Positions 9,114 through 16,603 of a stretch of DNA of 38,779 bases are shown here, piece after piece. A model generated the notes under the pieces. The model was not told where the DNA came from, did not search any database, and was given only the letters and a program-made list of their open reading frames with translations. Position 1 is the stretch's first letter. Each line of letters begins with the position of its first letter. The translations under genes and the position numbers were made by a program. The DNA comes from an uncultured Flavobacteriaceae bacterium (GTDB lineage Bacteria; Bacteroidota; Bacteroidia; Flavobacteriales; Flavobacteriaceae), in contig CALKOU010000016.1 in NCBI GenBank assembly GCA_938092005.1, positions 1 to 38,779 of the forward strand, given 5' to 3'.

Positions 9114-9959
9114 ATGGCATCACTTGACACGCTTCAACAACTAGTACCACAAGTGCGACGCGATATATTACGTATGGTTCACCAAGTAAATTCAGGACAC
9201 CCTGGAGGATCATTGGGCTGTGCTGAGTTTTTCGTTACACTATACCAGCACGTAATGGACTATTCCACAGACTTTGAGATGGACGGTAAAAACGAAGATT
9301 TATTCTTTTTATCAAACGGTCACATATCGCCTGTTTTTTATAGCGTGTTGGCCCGCAGTGGCTTCTTTCCTGTTGCTGAACTAGCAACGTTTAGGAAATT
9401 AAACTCACGCCTTCAAGGGCATCCAACAACACACGAGGGATTACCCGGTATTCGAATTGCCTCTGGTTCATTGGGACAAGGTATGTCAGTTGCCATTGGC
9501 GCTGCCGAAGCCAAGAAATTAAACAACGATACGCACACGGTTTACAGCCTTCATGGCGACGGCGAACTCCAAGAGGGTCAAAACTGGGAAGCGATCATGT
9601 ATGCTGGATCTAAAGGAATTGACAATCTTATTTCAACCATAGACTACAACAAACAGCAAATCGACGGAAGCACGGATGATGTTTTGGCTTTGGGTGATGT
9701 AGGTGTAAAATTGGAAGCTTTTGGGTGGACTGTTATAAACGTTGAAAATGGAAATGATATTCCATCTATCATCGCTGGGCTTGATGCTGCAAAAGCTGCA
9801 TCGGGCAAACAAAAACCCGTAGCCGTTTTATTACATACTGTTATGGGCAATGGCGTTGACTTTATGATGCATACGCACGCATGGCATGGCAAAGCACCAA
9901 ACGACGAACAACTGGCTACTGGATTAGCTCAAAACGAAGAAACTTTAGGAGATTATTAA
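9114..9959 (+). CDS. Transketolase, N-terminal (TPP-binding) subunit
   Basis: The first half of a two-subunit transketolase of the non-oxidative pentose phosphate pathway, moving two-carbon units between sugar phosphates. The 281-residue protein carries the thiamine-diphosphate domain: SGHPGG near 28-32, the phosphate-contact FLSNGH at 65-70, GSLGQGMSVAIGAA at 118-131 and the metal-binding GDG at 148-150 with the downstream DYNKQQIDG. The ATG at 9114 is preferred over the TTG one codon upstream. The C-terminal subunit starts one base after this stop, so the two are made together. Splitting into N and C subunits is common in Bacteroidota and archaea. Confidence 0.93.
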   Translation: MASLDTLQQLVPQVRRDILRMVHQVNSGHPGGSLGCAEFFVTLYQHVMDYSTDFEMDGKNEDLFFLSNGHISPVFYSVLARSGFFPVAELATFRKLNSRLQGHPTTHEGLPGIRIASGSLGQGMSVAIGAAEAKKLNNDTHTVYSLHGDGELQEGQNWEAIMYAGSKGIDNLISTIDYNKQQIDGSTDDVLALGDVGVKLEAFGWTVINVENGNDIPSIIAGLDAAKAASGKQKPVAVLLHTVMGNGVDFMMHTHAWHGKAPNDEQLATGLAQNEETLGDY

Positions 9960-9960
9960 G

Positions 9961-10920
9961 ATGGGATTAAAAGAATACACCTTTACAGAAAAAATTGACA
10001 CACGCTCTGGATTTGGCGTTGGTCTTGCAGAAATTGGAGCTAAAAACTCAAACGTTGTTGCGCTCTGTGCCGATCTTACTGGGTCGTTAAAGATGAACGC
10101 ATTTAAAGATGCCCACCCTGAACGCTTTTTCCAAATAGGCATAGCAGAAGCTAACATGATAGGAATTGCCGCTGGCATGACCATTGGAGGCAAAATTCCA
10201 TTTACAGGAACTTTTGCAAACTTCTCAACTGGACGTGTATATGATCAAATACGTCAATCCATTGCTTATTCACATAAAAATGTAAAAATATGTGCCTCAC
10301 ACGCTGGTATCACGTTAGGAGAAGACGGAGCTACACATCAAATTTTAGAAGATATTGGGTTGATGAAAATGCTTCCCGGGATGACCGTTATCAACACCTG
10401 TGACTATGAACAAACACGATTAGCCACCCATGCTGTTGCTGCACATAACGGCCCTGTTTACTTGCGCTTTGGGCGTCCAAAAGTACCAAACTTTACAACT
10501 GACCTTCCTTTTGAGATTGGTAAAGGAATTGTATTGCAAGAAGGTACAGATGTTACTCTCGTAGCTACAGGACACCTGGTTTGGGAAGCATTAGAAGCTG
10601 CAAAAATATTAGATGCGCAAGGTATCCGTGCTGAAGTCATTAACATACACACCATCAAACCTTTAGATGATGCGCTTATTTTAGCATCGGCTAGAAAAAC
10701 AGGTGCGGTTGTTAGCTGTGAAGAGCATAATTTTTTAGGAGGACTTGGCGAAAGTGTTGCGCGTGTTTTAGCAGAACATCACCCTACTCCTCAAGCATTT
10801 GTGGCTACACAAGATACGTTTGGTGAGTCAGGCACACCTGCTGAGTTAATGGATAAATACGGATTAAACGCAGCTTCAATTGTCGCTAAAACAAATGAAG
10901 TAATCGCAAGAAAGGCTTAG
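9961..10920 (+). CDS. Transketolase, C-terminal subunit
   Basis: The 319-residue partner of the preceding gene, holding the pyrimidine-binding domain and the C-terminal domain of transketolase. It begins with TRSGFGVGLAEIGAK and contains VALCADLTGSLK, FFQIGIAEANMIGIAAGM (the Glu that activates the thiamine ring), ASHAGITLGEDGATHQ and the C-terminal VSCEEHNFLGGLGESVA. Active-site halves from both subunits are needed. The last four bases overlap the stop of the convergent FKBP gene. Confidence 0.93.
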   Translation: MGLKEYTFTEKIDTRSGFGVGLAEIGAKNSNVVALCADLTGSLKMNAFKDAHPERFFQIGIAEANMIGIAAGMTIGGKIPFTGTFANFSTGRVYDQIRQSIAYSHKNVKICASHAGITLGEDGATHQILEDIGLMKMLPGMTVINTCDYEQTRLATHAVAAHNGPVYLRFGRPKVPNFTTDLPFEIGKGIVLQEGTDVTLVATGHLVWEALEAAKILDAQGIRAEVINIHTIKPLDDALILASARKTGAVVSCEEHNFLGGLGESVARVLAEHHPTPQAFVATQDTFGESGTPAELMDKYGLNAASIVAKTNEVIARKA

Positions 10921-11801
10921 TTATTATCTAAATAGTCTGGAGTACCATCACCGTCCGTGTCGTCTGGCGTGCCATCATTATTGACATCGTACTCTGTTTT
11001 GGTTAATATACCGTCATTGTCATCGTCATCGTCACGATAATTTACAAGACCATCACCGTCAGTATCTTCATCAAAATACCCGTCGCCATTTAAGTCTTCA
11101 AGATGTGTAGGAACGGTATCTCCATCGTGATCAGTAGTGTTATAGGTATACAAATCAACTGCAAATATCAAAGGAGAATATGCTGGAACGCTTCTACCAT
11201 CATTGTAATACCCTAAGGCAGAGGGCATAAATATGGCAGCAGAACCAAATCCATCAAAGGAATAAGTACCATCTGTGTTAACCATTGGTGGTGCCGCTTT
11301 TTTAATGTGTGGCAATAGGGCACTAAATCCTTTTACAACAGATAAGGACTCAAACCAAATAGGGCTTGTCCTTTCATCAAATTCAGTAAGATTAAGCAGT
11401 AATCCGCGGTAGGTAACAAAAACGCTGTCCGCAACCGTTGGCGAAGTACCTACACCCTCTCGCAAAGCAAGTATGTAAGCTTTGTGGTCGTGGTAAACAT
11501 CGTTGTTATCTTTAACCTTAAAATTGATTTCTTCCACCTGATCAATCAATGGGGTTTTAGTTGCATTATCCCCTTGAATGGTATCAATGGTAAACACAAC
11601 ATGTTCATTCGGTGCAGCCGTTTGATAATCCTCGTAATTGTAGAAGCGTGTTTGCAAAAAAGTGCGTAATGAGTCGTTATCAACTGCACGTTGGTCCGCA
11701 TAGTCTCGAGCAGGTTCTGAAAAGGCACGTTGTTGTTCTTCGCAAGAAGTAAGGGCAGCTAACAAGCCAATAATTCCAAAAAAAAGCGTTAGTTTGTTCA
11801 T
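10917..11801 (-). CDS. FKBP-type peptidyl-prolyl isomerase lipoprotein with Asp-rich repeats
   Basis: A predicted lipoprotein of 294 residues. A signal peptide ends in LTSC, giving lipidation at C20 and anchoring to the periplasmic or surface face. The middle part (about 115-225: ALREGVGTSPTVADSVFVTYRG, VVKGFSALLPHI, FMPSALGYYNDGRS-VPAYSPLIFAVDL) fits the FKBP fold that helps proteins fold around proline. The C-terminal 70 residues are Asp-rich DxDGDG repeats like thrombospondin type 3 calcium-binding repeats. This combination is typical of flavobacterial FKBP lipoproteins related to gliding accessory proteins. The start is ATG 11801; an upstream TTG adds one residue. The target proteins are unknown. 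Confidence 0.85.
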   Translation of the reverse strand: MNKLTLFFGIIGLLAALTSCEEQQRAFSEPARDYADQRAVDNDSLRTFLQTRFYNYEDYQTAAPNEHVVFTIDTIQGDNATKTPLIDQVEEINFKVKDNNDVYHDHKAYILALREGVGTSPTVADSVFVTYRGLLLNLTEFDERTSPIWFESLSVVKGFSALLPHIKKAAPPMVNTDGTYSFDGFGSAAIFMPSALGYYNDGRSVPAYSPLIFAVDLYTYNTTDHDGDTVPTHLEDLNGDGYFDEDTDGDGLVNYRDDDDDNDGILTKTEYDVNNDGTPDDTDGDGTPDYLDNN

Positions 11802-11880
11802 CAATAAGATTTAAAGTGCAAGATACAATTTTCGTATATTTATTTACGCTTCTTTAAAAAACCTAAAATACACTCCAAAC

Positions 11881-12926
11881 TTGAACAGAATAAACACAAA
11901 TAACTTTGATTTTTTAAGAATTGTCTTTGCGTCTACAGTTCTATTTGGACATTTGTTTGAATTGAGTCAGGTCAAGCAATTCCAGCCGTTTTTACCGTTT
12001 TTCAACACAAGATTAGCCATTAGTGGCTTTTTTGTAATAAGTGGATTTTTAATTGCAAAGAGTTATGAAAAAACCCCTTCATTAAAAAAATTTATTTTTT
12101 GAGAAGAATTAAGAGAATTGTTCCAGCCTATTTCACTGTTATATTGCTTTGCGCTGTTCTGCTTTGGCCATTGTCTAAATTAAGTTTCAGTGGTTATTTT
12201 TTAGATGCTCAATTTTGGAGGTATTTAGCTGCGAATCTATCTTTTCAAAATTATATCGAGCCTTGCCTCCCCAATGTTTTTGAAAACAACCTGATTTGTG
12301 CTGTGAACGGCTCTTTATGGACGATTAAAGTTGAAGAAGGTTTTTATCTATCTGTCCCCATTTTTTATTGGCTTATTAAAGCAAAAAAAATTAATTTTTG
12401 GATGTTGAGTATTGCAACATATGTTTTTGCAATCTCATATTATAATTATTTTAATTCTATTGATTTGTATGTCATTGCAAAACAATTACCTGGGGCTATG
12501 GCATTTTTTATTGCTGGTATTGTTTTATTTAAAAAATTTGAGTTTTTCTACAAACGAAAAGATGTCTTCATAATACCTTCATTAATTGCTTTTTTCTTAG
12601 AACAGTATGTATTAGAAACTCATCTTTTAAAGCCATTATCTTTTGCATTTATGATTTTTTATCTTGCCTATTCAATCAAGTATTTAAATCGATTTGGCAA
12701 ACATGGGGACTTTACTTACGGAATTTACATCTTGCATTTTCCACTAATTCAATTTTTTGTTGATTTAAATTTATTTAATTCATACAATTCTGTTATTGTA
12801 AGTATTGCAGTAGTTACCTTAACGTTATTCTTATCTGTCGTTTCATGGAACTACATTGAACTACCTTTCTTATCAAATGATAGAAAAGCTAGACATAAAA
12901 AATTGTTATCAATTAACAAAAAATAA
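11881..12926 (+). pseudogene. Acyltransferase 3 (OafA/YrhL-like), frameshifted
   Basis: Two adjacent frames together make one multi-membrane-span acyltransferase. The first part (11881-12102, TTG start) carries FDFLRIVFASTVLFGHLFE and the ISGFFVISGFLIAKS segment. It stops at TGA 12100-12102 after the T-run 12095-12100. The second part continues from about 12099 with RRIKRIVPAYF and ends in a normal C-terminal ring of helices. One extra T restores LKKFIFLRRIKRI and a 348-residue protein, normal for the family, which transfers acyl groups to cell-surface sugars. Either the gene is truly broken, or the run was miscounted in sequencing, or slippage bypasses it. It is visibly richer in A/T than its neighbours, suggesting a recent arrival. 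There is no sugar-polymer locus nearby to define a substrate. Confidence 0.85.
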
Positions 12927-12927
12927 G

Positions 12928-13299
12928 ATGCGAATAGACAAATATCTGTGGGCGGTTCGGTTTTTTAAGTCTCGGAATGCCGCTAGCATTGCCTGTAAAA
13001 AAGGTTACGTACAAGTTGACGGACAAAATGCAAAGCCCTCAAGAGAGATTTACAGTTCTGATAAAATTTCCATTCGCAGACAACAGCTTACTACTGAAAT
13101 CTTGGTTTTGGACATCCCTAAAAGCCGCGTAGGCGCCAAACTTGTACCCCAATATTGCAAAAACATTACACCAGAAGCGTCTCTTGAACAATTTGAAGCC
13201 GTCCGAGAAAATCAACGATTATCTAGAGTAAAAGGTGCCGGAAGACCTAGCAAAAAAGAACGGCGTGATTTGGATTCGTTTTTAGATGATGATGCCTAA
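12928..13299 (+). CDS. S4-domain RNA-binding protein (HslR-like)
   Basis: A 123-residue protein opening with a full S4 domain: MRIDKYLWAVRFFKSR, then ASIACKKGYVQVDGQ. It has a basic C-terminal tail (RVKGAGRPSKKERRDLDSF). Hsp15/HslR proteins bind 50S subunits carrying stalled nascent chains so they can be recycled; this is a family-based assignment. I chose ATG 12928 because it starts exactly at the S4 domain. The longer frame from 12856 only reads through the end of the acyltransferase gene, whose stop is one base upstream. Confidence 0.9.
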   Translation: MRIDKYLWAVRFFKSRNAASIACKKGYVQVDGQNAKPSREIYSSDKISIRRQQLTTEILVLDIPKSRVGAKLVPQYCKNITPEASLEQFEAVRENQRLSRVKGAGRPSKKERRDLDSFLDDDA

Positions 13300-13310
13300 A
13301 ACAGATTGTG

Positions 13311-13318
13311 TATTTTTG
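13311..13318 (+). promoter_or_regulatory. -7 promoter box before the phosphoribosyltransferase gene
   Basis: TATTTTTG fits TAnnTTTG and ends 4 bases before ATG 13323, again predicting a leaderless transcript. It also supports ATG 13323 over an in-frame start at 13308, which would lie upstream of the predicted transcription start. No -33 TTG is seen. Confidence 0.5.
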
Positions 13319-13322
13319 CCTT

Positions 13323-13817
13323 ATGAGTGAAGTGATCTTAACAGCAACGCAAGTCGAACAAAAACTAGAACGAATAGCTTATCAAATTCTGGAAGCGAAT
13401 AGCAAAAACGACACCATTATCATTGCAGGAATTGTTTCTAACGGCTTTGCAGTAGCCGAGCGAATAGCCTATCACCTATCGCAAATCTCGTCAAAAACGA
13501 TATTGAGCTGTGAGATTAAAATAGACAAGAAAAATCCGCTCAACCCCATTCAGACCACACTTGCGGCAAAAGACTATACAGACAAGTCGGTTGTTATTGT
13601 CGACGATGTCTTGCACACAGGCACTACCCTAATTTATGCGGTCAGGCATTTTTTAAATGTACCCTTAAAGCAATGCAAAACAGCCGTGTTACTAGACAGA
13701 AATCATAAAAAATTCCCTATTAAGGCAGATTTTAAAGGGGTTTCGCTATCAACATCAATTAACGAAAACGTAGCTGTTAAGGTAACTTCAAGTGGATTTA
13801 CGGCTGTATTAGAGTAG
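13323..13817 (+). CDS. Phosphoribosyltransferase-fold protein (PyrR/Hpt-like)
   Basis: A 164-residue type I phosphoribosyltransferase. The PRPP-binding motif VVIVDDVLHTGTTL occupies about 90-103, and the flexible loop and hood are of PyrR type (CEIKIDKKNPLNP; AVLLDRNHKKFPIKADFKG). PyrR proteins can be uracil phosphoribosyltransferases and, in Firmicutes, pyr-operon attenuators. No pyrimidine gene is nearby, so the base used (uracil, hypoxanthine or guanine) is not resolved. Its last 9 bases overlap aroK on the other strand. Confidence 0.85.
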   Translation: MSEVILTATQVEQKLERIAYQILEANSKNDTIIIAGIVSNGFAVAERIAYHLSQISSKTILSCEIKIDKKNPLNPIQTTLAAKDYTDKSVVIVDDVLHTGTTLIYAVRHFLNVPLKQCKTAVLLDRNHKKFPIKADFKGVSLSTSINENVAVKVTSSGFTAVLE

Positions 13818-14348
13818 GTTAACGATCTCTTCAACCACATCTTCTATACTTTTATGATCTACACTTATCGTGTGATGGGCATCCATATAAAAGTTTTGTC
13901 GTTCAAATAAATGCTTCGCAGCAAATTCTCGAAGTTCGGACTCACTTGAAGTATGGGCAATCAATGGACGGCCGTCTTTTTCTGGAAAAAGGCGTTGTGC
14001 AAGTATTTTGGGTGAGGCTTTCAAATAAAAAACATGAGAAGTAGTAGCATTGATTAGCTTCATATTATCAAAGTAGCACGGAGCACCACCACCAAGAGAA
14101 ATGACTTTTTTAGAAGTATCAGCAAGACAATTTTTTAGAGCATTGTGTTCTAATTCGCGGAAGGATTTTGCACCATGCGAAACAAATAAATCAGGGATAG
14201 ATGTGCCTTGTGCTTGTGCAATAACGTCGTCAAGGTCTTCGAAAACAACCCCTTTACGAAGCGCCAAAAGCTTGCCAACAGTAGATTTTCCACTACCCAT
14301 ATAACCTAATAAAATGATTGCGTTAGGGTTAGAAAAAGAAGTTGTCAT
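13809..14348 (-). CDS. aroK: Shikimate kinase
   Basis: Phosphorylates shikimate at the 3-hydroxyl using ATP, the fifth step towards chorismate and the aromatic amino acids. The 179-residue protein has Walker A GYMGSGKS at 15-22, the substrate-binding DLDD (Asp34 family motif, EDLDDVIA), FRELEHNAL, ISLGGGAPC (the GGG shikimate-contact motif) and the lid R-P-L region GRPLIAHT. All key residues are present. It is transcribed alone and convergent with the phosphoribosyltransferase gene. Confidence 0.94.
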   Translation of the reverse strand: MTTSFSNPNAIILLGYMGSGKSTVGKLLALRKGVVFEDLDDVIAQAQGTSIPDLFVSHGAKSFRELEHNALKNCLADTSKKVISLGGGAPCYFDNMKLINATTSHVFYLKASPKILAQRLFPEKDGRPLIAHTSSESELREFAAKHLFERQNFYMDAHHTISVDHKSIEDVVEEIVNLL

Positions 14349-14369
14349 ATTTTGAAGTAATTAAAGTTG

Positions 14370-14377
14370 CAAATTTA
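14370..14377 (-). promoter_or_regulatory. aroK -7 promoter box
   Basis: The minus strand reads TAAATTTG (TAnnTTTG), ending 21 bases before the aroK ATG. The nearest -33 TTG on that strand is 26 bases away, longer than consensus. It is back-to-back with the tRNA promoter at 14392-14422. Confidence 0.45.
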
Positions 14378-14391
14378 GGGGAATTTAATCT

Positions 14392-14422
14392 TTGATTAAT
14401 CGTCAAAATGAGCATATATTTG
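14392..14422 (+). promoter_or_regulatory. tRNA-Lys/Leu cluster promoter
   Basis: TTG at 14392-14394 and TATATTTG at 14415-14422 are separated by 20 bases, an exact match to the Bacteroidota promoter. The box ends 14 bases upstream of the first tRNA-Lys and would drive all three tRNAs. Confidence 0.75.
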
Positions 14423-14436
14423 CAGCTTCAAAAATT

Positions 14437-14509
14437 GACTTGGTAGCTCAGCTGGTAGAGCATCTCCCTTTTAAGGAGAGGGTCCTGGGTTCGAACCCCA
14501 GCCAAGTCA
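14437..14509 (+). tRNA. tRNA-Lys (anticodon TTT), copy 1
   Basis: A 73-base cloverleaf. GACTTGG pairs with CCAAGTC, the D-arm is GCTC...GAGC, the anticodon stem TCTCC/GGAGA surrounds loop CTTTTAA (anticodon TTT), and the T-arm is CTGGG-TTCGAAC-CCCAG. The discriminator is A. No CCA is encoded. Confidence 0.97.
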
Positions 14510-14514
14510 CACTA

Positions 14515-14587
14515 GACTTGGTAGCTCAGCTGGTAGAGCATCTCCCTTTTAAGGAGAGGGTCCTGGGTTCGAACCCCAGCCAAGTCA
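14515..14587 (+). tRNA. tRNA-Lys (anticodon TTT), copy 2
   Basis: Identical base for base to copy 1 and offset by 78 bases. Only a 5-base spacer separates the two genes, so the pair looks like a recent tandem duplication. Confidence 0.97.
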
Positions 14588-14600
14588 CTCACTACGATTC

Positions 14601-14686
14601 GCGCACGTGGCGGAACTGGTAGACGCGCTAGGTTGAGGGCCTAGTGGGAGTTATATCCCGTGGAGGTTCGATTCCTCTCGTGCGCA
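14601..14686 (+). tRNA. tRNA-Leu (anticodon GAG)
   Basis: An 86-base class II tRNA with a long variable arm (GGGAGTTATATCCC). The acceptor stem is GCGCACG/CGTGCGC, the anticodon stem CTAGG/CCTAG surrounds loop TTGAGGG (anticodon GAG), and the T-arm has GGTTCGATTCC. It reads CUY leucine codons. The 14687-14729 region downstream has a T-rich run but no clear hairpin. Confidence 0.95.
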
Positions 14687-14729
14687 CTTTATTTCTTTAA
14701 TAACCAGCCATTTATATTATATTTTTTTG

Positions 14730-14766
14730 TAATTTTGTTTATCATTGTTAATTAAACATTAAACAA
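14730..14766 (+). promoter_or_regulatory. Promoter and candidate operator of the MerR/B12 regulator gene
   Basis: The -7 box TAATTTTG (14730-14737) overlaps a TTGTTTA half-site (14735-14741). Downstream, 14752-14766 reads two tandem TTAAACA units and a final A, ending right at the start codon. Together they form inverted half-sites TTGTTTA / TAAACA spanning the promoter and start, as expected for autorepression. The same half-sites occur before crtB and before the photolyase operon. The binding protein is inferred, not shown. Confidence 0.45.
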
Positions 14767-15672
14767 ATGGATCGCGTTAAGAATAGTTTCAGCATAAAAA
14801 ACCTCGAACACCTTTCAGGAATAAAAGCACACACAATACGTATATGGGAAAAACGCTACAATTTGTTTGAGCCCAAACGAACAGACACAAACATTCGATT
14901 ATACGATCTTGAAAACCTGCAAAAACTACTAAACGTTACCTTACTCTACAATAATGGCTTCAAGATTTCTAAAATTGCAAAACTCACCCCGCAAGAAGTA
15001 ACGGAAAACATTCACAACCTAACCATAAACAAAAATGCCGACGATTGGTCTTTGGGACTTTTCAAGTTGGCCATGATCAATTTTGATCAACGTCTATTTA
15101 CAAAAACCTTTAACGACCTTCTTGAACAATTTACGTTTACAGAAATATTCAAAAACGTTTTTGTTCCGCTTATGAACGAATTGGGTGTGTTGTGGCAAAC
15201 AAACTCCATAAGTCCATCCCACGAACATTTTATCACAAGTTTAGTAAAGCAGAAAATCCATGCCATGTGCGAGGAACTGCAAACACAACCTACGCGAAGA
15301 ACCGATCGTAGATTTGTTTTATTCTTACCTGATAATGAAATTCACGAATTGGGGCTGCTCTATTTGCAATATGAAGTATTGAACAATGGTTTCCAGTGTG
15401 TGTTTTTAGGTCAATCTGTACCTATCGAGAGTTTAAACAACCTCGTGGACATAGGCGAACCCATTACATTTTTATCCTATTTTACAATTGAGCCAATTCA
15501 AGAAAAAGTAAATGAATATTTGAATACATTTAAACAAGAAATCATTAACAACATGGACAGTGACTTGTGGATATTAGGATATCAGATTCAGTTTATCAAA
15601 GAAGACATTCCTGAAAAAATACGCAAATTCCACTCCATTGACGAAGTAGTTGAAGCGTTGAGTGTTGTTTAG
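14767..15672 (+). CDS. MerR-family regulator with cobalamin-binding (CarH-like) domain
   Basis: A probable light- or B12-responsive transcription factor of 301 residues. An N-terminal MerR winged helix-turn-helix (about 8-75: FSIKNLEHLSGI, TIRIWEKRY, RLYDLENL) is followed by a four-helix cobalamin cap and a Rossmann-like B12-binding domain. The residues used by the photoreceptor CarH are kept with exact spacing: W143, E153 and H154 (W-x9-E-H) in the cap, and E191-x-H193-x-x-G196 supplying the lower axial His. The distal GG motif of the B12 fold is only partly kept (LGYQIQ near 270). CarH proteins with adenosylcobalamin repress carotenoid genes in the dark and release DNA in light. It lies directly upstream of crtB, which fits that role. 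Ligand and light response are inference. Confidence 0.9.
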   Translation: MDRVKNSFSIKNLEHLSGIKAHTIRIWEKRYNLFEPKRTDTNIRLYDLENLQKLLNVTLLYNNGFKISKIAKLTPQEVTENIHNLTINKNADDWSLGLFKLAMINFDQRLFTKTFNDLLEQFTFTEIFKNVFVPLMNELGVLWQTNSISPSHEHFITSLVKQKIHAMCEELQTQPTRRTDRRFVLFLPDNEIHELGLLYLQYEVLNNGFQCVFLGQSVPIESLNNLVDIGEPITFLSYFTIEPIQEKVNEYLNTFKQEIINNMDSDLWILGYQIQFIKEDIPEKIRKFHSIDEVVEALSVV

Positions 15673-15685
15673 TTAAAATTAAACA
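15665..15685 (+). promoter_or_regulatory. Candidate operator upstream of crtB
   Basis: TTGTTTA (15665-15671, overlapping the regulator stop codon) and TTAAACA (15679-15685) form an inverted repeat, TGTTTA-N8-TAAACA. Downstream lie a small hairpin (TGCTTT/AAAGCA, 15690-15703) and a weak -7-like TATATTTA at 15724-15731, 19 bases before the crtB ATG. The half-sites match those upstream of the regulator gene and of the photolyase operon. Confidence 0.45.
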
Positions 15686-15750
15686 TTTATGCTTTAAAAA
15701 GCAGTTTGACCCGATAATTATTTTATATTTACAAGCATCAAGGCAAAAAT

Positions 15751-16590
15751 ATGAAAGCGCTATTCGATCAAGTTTCTCACAACTGTAGTAAGCTCGTTAC
15801 CGAGTCCTACAGCACCTCTTTTTCTCTTGCTACACGAATACTTTCAAGTGAAATTCGTCAAGATATCTATAACATTTACGGTTTTGTACGCTTTGCCGAT
15901 GAAATCGTCGATACGTTTCACGAATACAACAAACCCGAGCTGTTCAATCGTTTTGAGCAGTCACTTGAAAATGCACTTACAGATAAGATTAGCCTTAATC
16001 CCATTTTAAACAGCTTTCAAGAAACAGTGCATCGTTATAGCATAGATCGTGAATACATAGATGCATTTATGCAAAGTATGCGATGGGATTTGTCTAAAAA
16101 AACCTATTTAACAGAAGAGGATTACAATGCTTACATCTTTGGTTCTGCTGATGTTGTTGGCTTAATGTGCCTAAAAGTGTTTGTTAAAGGAGATCATGTG
16201 ATGTTTGATTCATTAAAAGACGCTGCCATGCGATTGGGTTCTGCGTTTCAAAAAGTTAATTTTCTACGTGATTTAAAAGCGGACCACGATCAATTGGAAC
16301 GCTCCTATTTTCCAAATGTTGATATGAATGCATTTGACGAAACTGCTAAGCAACTTATCATTGAAGAAATTGAAGCTGATTTTAACGCAGGGCTTGCTGG
16401 AATTTTTCAGTTACCAGACGCAGCCAAGTTTGGTGTTTATACTGCATATAAATACTATTTGCGTTTACTCAAAAAACTCAAAAGAACACCATCTACACAA
16501 ATTAAATCAAAACGAATTCGCGTGCCTAATTATCAAAAAGTAGATGTGTTAGCGCGTTCTTTTATTCGTTATCAATTCAACTTGCTTTAA
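15751..16590 (+). CDS. crtB: Phytoene synthase
   Basis: Condenses two geranylgeranyl diphosphates into phytoene, the first committed carotenoid step. The 279-residue protein is a trans-isoprenyl diphosphate synthase of the squalene/phytoene family. Both Mg-binding motifs are present: D50EIVD54 (in FVRFADEIVD) and D174LKAD178 (in NFLRDLKAD), along with the STSFSLATR substrate-pocket start. The ERSYFP stretch replaces the more usual R-x-Y-L/F-P element and is normal in Bacteroidota. crtZ follows 13 bases later and the B12-type regulator precedes it. Phytoene desaturase (crtI), often found beside crtB in flavobacteria, is not present here. Confidence 0.93.
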   Translation: MKALFDQVSHNCSKLVTESYSTSFSLATRILSSEIRQDIYNIYGFVRFADEIVDTFHEYNKPELFNRFEQSLENALTDKISLNPILNSFQETVHRYSIDREYIDAFMQSMRWDLSKKTYLTEEDYNAYIFGSADVVGLMCLKVFVKGDHVMFDSLKDAAMRLGSAFQKVNFLRDLKADHDQLERSYFPNVDMNAFDETAKQLIIEEIEADFNAGLAGIFQLPDAAKFGVYTAYKYYLRLLKKLKRTPSTQIKSKRIRVPNYQKVDVLARSFIRYQFNLL

Positions 16591-16603
16591 CCCGTTATCG
16601 TTT

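Noticed and set aside
9114-10920. Transketolase as a gene broken into two by mutation
   Set aside because: Both halves begin with proper starts at a domain boundary and are tightly coupled; two-subunit transketolases are normal in this group.
10920-11120. Asp-rich repeats as a microsatellite or low-complexity non-coding DNA
   Set aside because: They are in frame within the FKBP lipoprotein and form DxDGDG calcium-binding repeats.
12095-12101. Programmed -1 ribosomal frameshift in the acyltransferase gene
   Set aside because: In the upstream frame the codons are ATT TTT TGA, not the XXXYYYZ pattern, and I see no obvious downstream stem-loop. Mutation or sequencing error is simpler.
14392-14622. 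Open frame of 76 codons across the tRNA-Lys genes with a repeated 26-residue peptide
   Set aside because: It is a translation of the two tRNA-Lys genes; the repeat is the tRNA duplication. This is a familiar false ORF in tRNA regions.
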